In this document: positions 1 to 6,764 of the stretch, in pieces
Numbering within the stretch: the stretch's first letter is position 1
Layout of the letters: the number at the start of each line of letters is the position of its first letter
Assembly (NCBI RefSeq): GCF_900564155.1
Contig: NZ_LS999839.1
Coordinates: 2,973,097 to 3,037,096 of the forward strand
Direction of reading: 5' to 3'
Source of the DNA: Pedobacter schmidteae
Lineage (GTDB): Bacteria; Bacteroidota; Bacteroidia; Sphingobacteriales; Sphingobacteriaceae
DNA: 64,000 nt
Program-made: the position numbers and the translations under genes
The notes under the pieces: generated by a model
Told to the model about the DNA's origin: nothing
Database searches by the model: none
The model's input: only the letters and a program-made list of their open reading frames with translations

Positions 1-186
1 AAACTCGTCTGGCTGCTTACAATCCCACCATCCATCCATGTAGGCTTCTCCCAGTCCAATAGAGCCTTCGTTCAATACCCTTTTATAAAGTCTTTCGTCA
101 TTAACCTGAATGTCGTATGAAGCCCGTCCGTTGATGTCTATGGCGGCAGTAGCAAGCAATTGTTCGATGAGCAATCTGGCGTTCAT
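1..186 (-). CDS. cfa: Cyclopropane-fatty-acyl-phospholipid synthase, N-terminal part (runs off window)
   Basis: Reading leftward from the ATG at 186 gives 62 codons that are still open at base 1. The translation contains LYKRVLNEGSIGLGEAYMDG followed by WW, the conserved N-terminal signature of S-adenosylmethionine-dependent cyclopropane fatty acid synthases, which add a methylene bridge to unsaturated membrane acyl chains. Only the N-terminal domain is present here; the methyltransferase domain lies outside the window. The neighbouring suf operon is divergent. The family match rests on one very characteristic motif, so the call is good although the gene is partial. Confidence 0.85.
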   Translation of the reverse strand, partial: MNARLLIEQLLATAAIDINGRASYDIQVNDERLYKRVLNEGSIGLGEAYMDGWWDCKQPDEF

Positions 187-329
187 AATTTAGATATAGC
201 GTATAAGTGAAAAGACAGTTAATCCGAAAAACTTTAAGCATTAAACAATTACCCTGGCCAAATTGATTTAAAATCCTACTGTAATTATTGATTTTAGCCC
301 TTTTGTCATAGATAATACATTTTTTGATG

Positions 330-436
330 AAAAACCCCGTAACCATACTAATTCGGTAAAACGATCGTATTATATGTTGAGAGCGTTAATTTAGATGAGC
401 GGGGAAAGATCGGAAGGATCGTTCTCCGCTTTTTTT
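330..436 (+). ncRNA. Candidate small RNA ending at a strong intrinsic terminator
   Basis: A very good plus-strand terminator at 399-436 has no plus-strand protein gene before it: the only upstream gene, cfa, points the other way and starts at 186. A short plus-strand transcript ending here is therefore the simplest reading. The 5' end is not fixed; TTTTTG at 321-326 is only a partial -7 box. The 12-mer GAGAGCGTTAAT at 379-390 recurs just before another terminator in the transcript proposed at 6581-6719 on the minus strand. No known RNA family was recognised. Confidence 0.4.
399..436 (+). terminator. Intrinsic terminator before the suf operon
   Basis: A 13-bp stem (399-411 with 417-429, one G-T pair and one mismatch) closes a GGAAG loop and is followed by seven T at 430-436. 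It lies between divergent cfa and sufB and insulates sufB from any plus-strand transcript begun in the intergenic region. Confidence 0.8.
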
Positions 437-482
437 ATGTTCAAATTTTCTGATTAATCTTACATTTCTCTGTTTATACTCT

Positions 483-514
483 TTTGTATAAACAAGCAAA
501 AGGGGATATCTTTG
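483..514 (+). promoter_or_regulatory. Promoter of the suf operon
   Basis: TATCTTTG at 507-514 is a perfect match to the Bacteroidota -7 consensus TAnnTTTG, with TTTG at 483-486 upstream at a spacing of 20 bp, the usual -33 position. Transcription should begin near 519, giving a leader of about 30 nt to the ATG at 549. Confidence 0.7.
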
Positions 515-548
515 TGTTATAATTTTAATGTTTCTAAAAATAAAGAAC

Positions 549-1994
549 ATGAAAGAGAACCAAGACACACTGGAACAGGCCGTAGCCAATGAATACAAGT
601 ACGGATTTGTGACAGCTATAGATACAGATGTAATTGCCAAGGGACTTAGTGAAGATATCATCAGGCTCATTTCTCATAAAAAAAATGAACCCGAATGGAT
701 GCTCGACTGGCGGATTAAGGCCTACAACCATTGGCTTAAAATGGAAGAGCCTACGTGGCCCAATGTGAAATATCCACCGATCAATTATCAGGATATCATT
801 TACTATGCAGCGCCAAAGCCAAAAAAACAGTTGAATAGTCTGGATGAAGTTGACCCGGAGTTGCTCAGTACATTTGAAAAACTGGGCATATCCATCAGCG
901 AACAAAAGCGACTTACAGGTGTAGCTGTTGATGTGGTGATGGACAGCGTATCTATCGCAACCTCCTTTAAAACGCAGCTGGCCGAAATTGGAGTGATCTT
1001 TTGCTCCATCAGCGAAGCCATACAAGAACATCCCGAACTGGTAAAAAAACATATGGGCTCAGTAGTGCCCATGACCGATAATTATTTTGCGGCTTTAAAT
1101 TCGGCAGTATTTACCGATGGCTCTTTTTGTTATATCCCAAAAGGAGTAAGGTGCCCAATGGAATTATCTACTTATTTCCGTATCAATGCCGAAAATAGCG
1201 GACAGTTTGAACGGACACTTATTGTAGCTGAAGACGAAAGTTATGTGAGCTACCTGGAAGGATGTACGGCGCCAATGCGTGACGAAAATCAGTTGCATGC
1301 TGCTGTGGTTGAGTTGGTGGCTATGGAAAAGGCCGAAATTAAGTACTCTACCGTACAAAATTGGTATCCTGGTGATAAGGAAGGTAAGGGCGGCATTTAC
1401 AACTTTGTAACCAAAAGAGGGATTTGCAAAGGCAACCACTCAAAAATATCCTGGACACAGGTAGAAACCGGATCGGCCATTACCTGGAAATATCCTAGTG
1501 TGATTTTAAAGGGCGACTACTCTATAGGCGAATTTTACTCTGTAGCTTTTACCAACAATCATCAACAGGCCGATACTGGGACAAAAATGATTCACCTGGG
1601 TAAAAACACCCGAAGCAGGATTGTAGCAAAAGGAATCTCGGCTGGTTTTAGTCAGAACAGTTACCGTGGTTTGGTCCGTACCAGTAAGCAGGCCCTCAAT
1701 GCACGTAATTATTCGCAGTGCGATTCTTTGCTGCTGGGCGATAAATGTGGCGCACATACTTTCCCCTATATTGAAGTTAAAAATAAAACAGCTATTGTAG
1801 AGCACGAGGCTACAACCTCAAAAATTGGAGAAGATCAGCTTTTTTATTGCCGACAAAGAGGGATTGATCCTGAAGCAGCAGTGGCGCTTATTGTAAATGG
1901 ATTTGCTAAAGAAGTGATGAACCAATTGCCTATGGAATTTGCCATAGAGGCACAAAAACTACTCGCCATAAGCATGGAAGGTAGTGTAGGGTAA
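549..1994 (+). CDS. sufB: Fe-S cluster assembly scaffold SufB
   Basis: This 481-residue protein is the large scaffold subunit of the SufBCD complex, on which Fe-S clusters are built in the cytosol. Conserved SufB stretches are present throughout, including [14 protein letters not shown] [12 protein letters not shown] near the N-terminus, [28 protein letters not shown], the [11 protein letters not shown] segment and the [13 protein letters not shown] segment near the C-terminus. The ATG at 549 is preferred over that at 528 because the protein then begins [10 protein letters not shown] and leaves room for a leader after the promoter at 507-514. It is the first gene of sufBCDSE-sufT-rrf2. Confidence 0.97.
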   Translation: MKENQDTLEQAVANEYKYGFVTAIDTDVIAKGLSEDIIRLISHKKNEPEWMLDWRIKAYNHWLKMEEPTWPNVKYPPINYQDIIYYAAPKPKKQLNSLDEVDPELLSTFEKLGISISEQKRLTGVAVDVVMDSVSIATSFKTQLAEIGVIFCSISEAIQEHPELVKKHMGSVVPMTDNYFAALNSAVFTDGSFCYIPKGVRCPMELSTYFRINAENSGQFERTLIVAEDESYVSYLEGCTAPMRDENQLHAAVVELVAMEKAEIKYSTVQNWYPGDKEGKGGIYNFVTKRGICKGNHSKISWTQVETGSAITWKYPSVILKGDYSIGEFYSVAFTNNHQQADTGTKMIHLGKNTRSRIVAKGISAGFSQNSYRGLVRTSKQALNARNYSQCDSLLLGDKCGAHTFPYIEVKNKTAIVEHEATTSKIGEDQLFYCRQRGIDPEAAVALIVNGFAKEVMNQLPMEFAIEAQKLLAISMEGSVG

Positions 1995-2022
1995 ATTGCA
2001 GGTTAAATAAAAATAGAAGAAT

Positions 2023-2784
2023 ATGTTATCAGTAAAAAATATACACGCAAACGTAGAAGGTAAAGAGATATTAAAAGGGATTAATCTGGACATCAAAGCC
2101 GGAGAAGTGCATGCCATTATGGGGCCCAATGGGTCTGGCAAAAGTACCCTGGCCTCGGTATTGGCCGGTCGTGAAGAATATGAAGTTACCGAGGGTGAAA
2201 TTGATTTTTTAAATAAGGATTTGCTCGAACTTTCACCTGAAGATAGGGCCCGGGAGGGACTTTTTCTTGCTTTTCAATATCCGGTTGAGATTCCGGGCGT
2301 AAGTACCACCAATTTTATAAAGGCTGCGGTAAACGAAAAACGTAAATATCACAACCAGGAACCATTGGATTCTGTGGCTTTTTTAAAAATCATGAAAGAG
2401 AAAATGAAATTGGTAGAAATTGACCAATCGCTGTTGAGCCGTTCCATTAATGAAGGTTTTTCGGGTGGAGAAAAGAAGCGCAACGAGATTTTTCAAATGG
2501 CAATGCTGGAACCAAAACTAGCCATATTGGATGAGACCGATTCGGGCTTAGATATTGACGCGCTGCGTATTGTAGCCAATGGCATCAATAAATTGCATAA
2601 CCCGGATACGGCGGTACTGGTAATTACCCACTATCAGCGTTTGCTGGATTATATTCAGCCCGATTTTGTACATGTTTTGTACAACGGAAGGATTGTGAAA
2701 TCAGGTACTAAGGAACTGGCACTTGAACTGGAAGAAAAGGGCTATGATTTTATAACCGATGAAGTTGATTTAACTGCGCAGTAG
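2023..2784 (+). CDS. sufC: Fe-S cluster assembly ATPase SufC
   Basis: An ABC-type ATPase of 253 residues that energises the SufBCD scaffold. Walker A is GPNGSGKST at residues 34-42, the signature region reads EGFSGGEKKRNE, and Walker B/D-loop is LAILDETDSGLDIDAL, the SufC-specific form of these motifs. There is no membrane domain gene beside it, as expected for SufC rather than a transporter. It sits 28 bp after sufB and 22 bp before sufD, clearly in the same operon. Confidence 0.97.
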   Translation: MLSVKNIHANVEGKEILKGINLDIKAGEVHAIMGPNGSGKSTLASVLAGREEYEVTEGEIDFLNKDLLELSPEDRAREGLFLAFQYPVEIPGVSTTNFIKAAVNEKRKYHNQEPLDSVAFLKIMKEKMKLVEIDQSLLSRSINEGFSGGEKKRNEIFQMAMLEPKLAILDETDSGLDIDALRIVANGINKLHNPDTAVLVITHYQRLLDYIQPDFVHVLYNGRIVKSGTKELALELEEKGYDFITDEVDLTAQ

Positions 2785-2806
2785 CAGGGTATTAAAGCAT
2801 TGTAAA

Positions 2807-4105
2807 ATGATAGATTTAACTTATTTTAAAGCACAATTTGATCAGCTGCAAGAAGAAAAAACTGACAAACACCTTGCTGCAATCAGGAAGGATAGCTTTG
2901 ACAGATTTAATAAAGCAGGCTTGCCGACTTATCGCACCGAAGAGTGGAAGTACACTGGTATCAGCAGCTTGTTTGAACAAACATATCGACCGGGGCTTTC
3001 TGCCGTATCTGCTGAGGATATGGAGGTTTTGCGTATGCCGGGGGCACATAAAGCCAATGAGCTGGTATTTGTGAACGGTCGTTTTGATGTTACACTTTCT
3101 ACAGTCTTATCAGACGAGGAAGAGCTGACTGTATTGCCCTTAAAAGAAGCGGCAAATGGGAAATACAAAGATTTGATTGGTAAATATTTGAATAAAAGCA
3201 GCGAATACCTTACAGACGGAATTCACGCCCTTAATGGCGCTTTTATAAACGAGGGTTTATTTGTCCATGTTCACAAAGGAAAAACACCGCAACATCCAAT
3301 ATACGTTTATCATGTGCAGGACAGCAGGCAGCAACCCACATTGGCGCAGCCACGCAGTCTGATTTATGTGGATGAAAACAGCAAGCTACAGCTAACGGAG
3401 ACTTACGCAACATTGGGAACCGGGGATAGCTTTTGCAATCAGGTTTTGGAAATGGTAGTGGAGCAGAATGCTTTTGTTGAATATTATAAAATACAAAATG
3501 ACAACAAAAATGCCAGCCAGGTAAGTACCACTCATGTTAGTCAGGTGGGACAAAGTTATGTGCATACCGTAACTGTTACCTTAAACGGAGGGATTGTACG
3601 CAATAACCTGAACCTGATATTAGATGCCCAGGGCAACGAGACACATTTGTATGGCTTGTACCTTTTAAAAGATAAGACCCATGCTGATAACCATACCTTG
3701 ATTGATAACCGGCAGCCAAATTGTTTCAGCAACCAGTTTTATAAAGGTATTGCTGATGACTTTTCGACAGCCGTATTTAACGGAAGGATTATGGTACAGC
3801 CTGATGCACAGAAAACAAATTCTTTTCAATCCAATAAAAACATTCTGCTATCAGATAATGCGACCATAAATACCAAGCCACAGCTTGAAATTTTTGCTGA
3901 TGATGTGAAATGTTCGCATGGTTGTACGGTAGGACAATTGGATGAGGAGGCGTTGTTTTATCTGCGGGCCAGGGGCATACCAAAGGATGAAGCTGAAGTG
4001 TTGCTGTTGCAGGCTTATGCAGCAGATATCCTGAATCAGATTAAACCGATGGCTATTCGCGCTCATGTGGAAAAATTGATTTATAAACATTTATCGATCG
4101 TGTAA
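2807..4105 (+). CDS. sufD: Fe-S cluster assembly protein SufD
   Basis: A SufB paralogue of 432 residues that completes the SufBC2D scaffold. The N-terminal helical region (PTYRTEEWKYTG) and the C-terminal beta-helix with KCSHGCTVGQLDEEALFYLRARGI are diagnostic of SufD. The gene ends TAA one base before the sufS start, so the two are probably translationally linked. The N-terminal half is much more divergent than the C-terminal half, which is usual for this family. Confidence 0.95.
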   Translation: MIDLTYFKAQFDQLQEEKTDKHLAAIRKDSFDRFNKAGLPTYRTEEWKYTGISSLFEQTYRPGLSAVSAEDMEVLRMPGAHKANELVFVNGRFDVTLSTVLSDEEELTVLPLKEAANGKYKDLIGKYLNKSSEYLTDGIHALNGAFINEGLFVHVHKGKTPQHPIYVYHVQDSRQQPTLAQPRSLIYVDENSKLQLTETYATLGTGDSFCNQVLEMVVEQNAFVEYYKIQNDNKNASQVSTTHVSQVGQSYVHTVTVTLNGGIVRNNLNLILDAQGNETHLYGLYLLKDKTHADNHTLIDNRQPNCFSNQFYKGIADDFSTAVFNGRIMVQPDAQKTNSFQSNKNILLSDNATINTKPQLEIFADDVKCSHGCTVGQLDEEALFYLRARGIPKDEAEVLLLQAYAADILNQIKPMAIRAHVEKLIYKHLSIV

Positions 4106-4106
4106 A

Positions 4107-5321
4107 ATGGTAAGTACAGCAATACGAGAGCAGTTTCCTATTCTGGGAAGGATGGTGAAGGACCGGCCATTGATTTATTTGGATAATGCGGCTACTTCAC
4201 AAAAGCCACAATGTGTAATTGACGCGTTGAGCCATTATTATTCACATTATAACGCCAATATTCATCGGGGCATTCATACACTTGCGGAGGAAGCAACCCT
4301 GGCTTATGAAGCTACGCGTGTTGCTGTACAGGAATTTATAGGTGCCGCTGCGGCCGAAGAAGTTATCTTTACGAGGGGCACTACCGAGTCTATTAACCTA
4401 ATTGCCTACACCTGGGGCAGACAGCATATTGCTGAAGGGGATGAGGTGATCATATCAGGAATGGAGCATCATTCTAATATTGTGCCCTGGCAAATTCTTT
4501 GTGAGGAAAAAAAAGCGGTTTTAAAAATAATTCCGGTAAAGGATAATGGCGAACTTGATTTACATGCTTATCACGCGCTGTTGAGCAGTAAGACTAAGTT
4601 GGTAGCTGTGGTTCAGGTATCCAACTCATTAGGCACGGTAAATCCGGTGAAAGATCTGATTGCAGCGGCGCATAAAGTAGGGGCCAAAGTGTTGATAGAT
4701 GGGGCGCAGTCGGCCGTTCACCTGGATATTGATGTGCAGGATATGGATTGCGACTTCTTTGCCTTTTCGGGCCATAAGGTTTACGGGCCTACCGGTGTTG
4801 GTGTTTTGTACGGCAAAAAGGATTTGCTGGAACAAATGCCTGTTTTTCAGGGTGGAGGCGAAATGATTAAAGAAGTGACTTTTGAAAAAACAACTTACAA
4901 CGACTTACCCTATAAATACGAAGCCGGAACACCTAATATTGCAGATACAATTGCTTTAAAGGCTGCATTGGATTTTATTAAAACTATTGGAAAAGACCAG
5001 ATCAGAGAACATGAGGCCGACCTGCTTGCTTATGCAACTGAACAGTTACACGCCATCCCTGGCCTTAGCATTATTGGCAATGCGCAGGATAAGGTAAGTC
5101 TGGTTTCTTTTGTAGTAGATGGTGTACACCCACAAGATATTGGTGTATTGTTGGATAATATGGGAATTGCAGTGCGCACCGGCCATCATTGCACGCAACC
5201 TTTAATGAAACGTTTTGGTATTCCGGGTACGGTACGGGCATCTTTTGCTTTGTACAATCAAAAAGAAGAAATAGACGCCTTAGTTACCGCGCTGAATAAA
5301 GCCATAAAAATGTTAGTATAA
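4107..5321 (+). CDS. sufS: Cysteine desulfurase SufS
   Basis: A PLP-dependent group II cysteine desulfurase (404 residues) that removes sulfur from cysteine to supply the Suf scaffold. The PLP lysine lies in SGHKVYGPTGVG around residue 224, and the persulfide-forming cysteine in RTGHHCTQPLM near residue 361; the surrounding RAGHHCxxP pattern separates SufS from IscS. Its stop codon overlaps the sufE start (ATAATG), consistent with coupled synthesis of the two partners. Confidence 0.97.
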   Translation: MVSTAIREQFPILGRMVKDRPLIYLDNAATSQKPQCVIDALSHYYSHYNANIHRGIHTLAEEATLAYEATRVAVQEFIGAAAAEEVIFTRGTTESINLIAYTWGRQHIAEGDEVIISGMEHHSNIVPWQILCEEKKAVLKIIPVKDNGELDLHAYHALLSSKTKLVAVVQVSNSLGTVNPVKDLIAAAHKVGAKVLIDGAQSAVHLDIDVQDMDCDFFAFSGHKVYGPTGVGVLYGKKDLLEQMPVFQGGGEMIKEVTFEKTTYNDLPYKYEAGTPNIADTIALKAALDFIKTIGKDQIREHEADLLAYATEQLHAIPGLSIIGNAQDKVSLVSFVVDGVHPQDIGVLLDNMGIAVRTGHHCTQPLMKRFGIPGTVRASFALYNQKEEIDALVTALNKAIKMLV

Positions 5322-5758
5322 TGAAGTTGATGCCGATACCTGAAATTGAAAAGGAAATTGTTGAGGATTTTGCACTATTTGACAGCTGGGAGGATAAGTA
5401 CGAGTACATCATTGATCTGGGTAAAAAACTGGAAGTGATGGAAGATGCAGGTAAAATAGAAGAGAACAAAATCAAAGGTTGCCAGTCTACCGTTTGGTTA
5501 ACAGCTGCGTACGAGGATGGAAAAGTGATTTTTAAGGCCGACAGCGACGCGGTGATTGTGAAAGGACTCATCAGTATGTTGATTAAGGTTTTATCAGGCC
5601 ATACGCCTGAAGAGATTTTGGCAGCTAAGATGGATTTTATAGGCGAAATTGGCATGATGACCCATTTGGCGCAAACGCGTTCCAACGGCTTACTGGCGAT
5701 GATCAAACAGATGAAAAATTATGCACTTGCTTTTAAAATGCTAGAGGAAAAAAAATAG
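5321..5758 (+). CDS. sufE: Sulfur acceptor protein SufE
   Basis: SufE (145 residues) accepts persulfide sulfur from SufS and hands it to SufB. The acceptor cysteine is C54 in KIKGCQSTVWL, in the conserved position of the family. The start ATG overlaps the sufS stop by one base, and the next gene follows 6 bp later, so it belongs to the same transcript. Length is typical for the family. Confidence 0.95.
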   Translation: MKLMPIPEIEKEIVEDFALFDSWEDKYEYIIDLGKKLEVMEDAGKIEENKIKGCQSTVWLTAAYEDGKVIFKADSDAVIVKGLISMLIKVLSGHTPEEILAAKMDFIGEIGMMTHLAQTRSNGLLAMIKQMKNYALAFKMLEEKK

Positions 5759-5764
5759 AAGACC

Positions 5765-6079
5765 ATGGATAAAGAAGAATTAAAACAGAAGGTTATCGAT
5801 TGTCTGCAGACCATATATGACCCTGAAATTCCAGTGAGCATATATGAGTTGGGTCTGATCTATGAAACCGAGATTGTACCACCTTTAAACAATGTACAAA
5901 TTGTGATGACACTTACTGCGCCCGGTTGTCCGGCTGCACAGATTATTCCAAAGGAAGTGGAAGAGAAGGTAAGGGCCATTGAAGGGGTAAACGAAGTTAC
6001 AGTTGAAGTAACCTGGAGCCCGCCCTGGACCAGGGATATGATGTCGGAAACTGCCCGGTTTGAATTGGGAATGATGTAA
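5765..6079 (+). CDS. sufT: SufT-like DUF59 (MIP18/PaaD) Fe-S maturation factor
   Basis: This 104-residue protein has the DUF59 signature DPEIPVSIYELGLIYE (residues 21-36) and a conserved cysteine in LTAPGCPAAQ. DUF59 proteins assist delivery or maturation of Fe-S clusters, and SufT genes commonly lie in suf operons, as here between sufE and an Rrf2 regulator. The name SufT is given from context and domain; the exact biochemical role is not settled by sequence. Confidence 0.85.
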   Translation: MDKEELKQKVIDCLQTIYDPEIPVSIYELGLIYETEIVPPLNNVQIVMTLTAPGCPAAQIIPKEVEEKVRAIEGVNEVTVEVTWSPPWTRDMMSETARFELGMM

Positions 6080-6094
6080 ATAGAATAAAAAGAA

Positions 6095-6562
6095 ATGAAG
6101 ATTACCGCACAAGAGGAATATGGACTGAGGATTTTACTGCGTGTTGCTAGGCACAATCAGCAGGAGGGCATTAGTATACCTGCAATAAGTGAGCTTGAGG
6201 GGCTCTCGGCTGCTTATGTGGCCAAACTGACGCGGGCTTTGCGCATTGCCGGGTACATCAATAGTACACCGGGCAATAAGGGCGGTTATGTATTGGCCAA
6301 ACCGGCTGCTGAAGTGAACATTAACCAGGTGATGAAAGTATTGGGCGGTGCCCTTTTTAGCAAAAAATTCTGCGAAGACTATCCGGGGGCATTAAAGCTC
6401 TGTACCAATTCTATTGATTGTTCCATTCGTTCTTTATGGCAAATGATACAGTTTACTGTTGATCAGTTGCTGGATAAGGTTACTTTGCAGGATTTGATTA
6501 GTCCGGAGCAGGAATCGAGCAGGTTACTGGATGCAATTTTGCAACAACAACAGTCTTTGTAG
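6095..6562 (+). CDS. Rrf2-family transcriptional regulator with Fe-S-type cysteines
   Basis: A 155-residue winged-helix regulator of the Rrf2/IscR family. It begins MKITAQEEYGLRILL and carries the wing motif GNKGGYVLAKPA near residues 60-70. Three cysteines, C93, C103 and C109, form a C-x9-C-x5-C set in the place where IscR and RirA-type proteins bind a cluster, which suggests that it senses Fe-S status. Unlike E. coli iscR it is the last gene of the operon it probably controls, 15 bp after sufT. Its DNA target is unknown; no clear IscR-like palindrome was found at the suf promoter. Confidence 0.85.
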   Translation: MKITAQEEYGLRILLRVARHNQQEGISIPAISELEGLSAAYVAKLTRALRIAGYINSTPGNKGGYVLAKPAAEVNINQVMKVLGGALFSKKFCEDYPGALKLCTNSIDCSIRSLWQMIQFTVDQLLDKVTLQDLISPEQESSRLLDAILQQQQSL

Positions 6563-6580
6563 CAGGGCGAAGGATTAGTC

Positions 6581-6615
6581 AAAAAAAAAGTGCCCCGATA
6601 GTTACACCGGGACAC
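6581..6615 (-). terminator. Minus-strand intrinsic terminator
   Basis: GTGCCCCG (6590-6597) pairs with CGGGACAC (6608-6615) at seven of eight positions, and on the minus strand the stem is followed by nine U. It ends the proposed small RNA that starts near 6719. Confidence 0.6.
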
Positions 6616-6719
6616 CATTAACGCTCTCTAGGGTAAATCTAGTTAACTAATTTATATTGGCCAATTTTTATACCTGTTTTTTCTTATTCTTTTTGTTCAG
6701 TTTATATTTCTCCTGAAAG
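6581..6719 (-). ncRNA. Candidate small RNA, minus strand, between rrf2 and murF-alr
   Basis: On the minus strand a perfect -7 box TAATTTTG (6724-6731) is followed about 140 nt later by a hairpin (6590-6597 with 6608-6615) and nine T in minus-strand sense (6581-6589). No reading frame of useful length lies between, although AGGAG is followed 8 nt later by a ten-codon CTG-started frame that is rich in Lys and Asn. The plus-strand genes on either side cannot explain a minus-strand terminator. The segment shares GAGAGCGTTAAT with the candidate RNA at 330-436. No -33 box is evident. Confidence 0.4.
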
Positions 6720-6752
6720 AGTACAAAATTAGGAACTGCTGTAACAGAAGTT

Positions 6753-6760
6753 TAATTTTG
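6753..6760 (+). promoter_or_regulatory. -7 box of murF-alr, four bases before the start codon
   Basis: TAATTTTG is a perfect TAnnTTTG match. Only four bases separate it from the ATG at 6765, so transcription would start at or next to the start codon. No good -33 TTTG is seen, which leaves some doubt. Confidence 0.45.
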
Positions 6761-6764
6761 TCGG

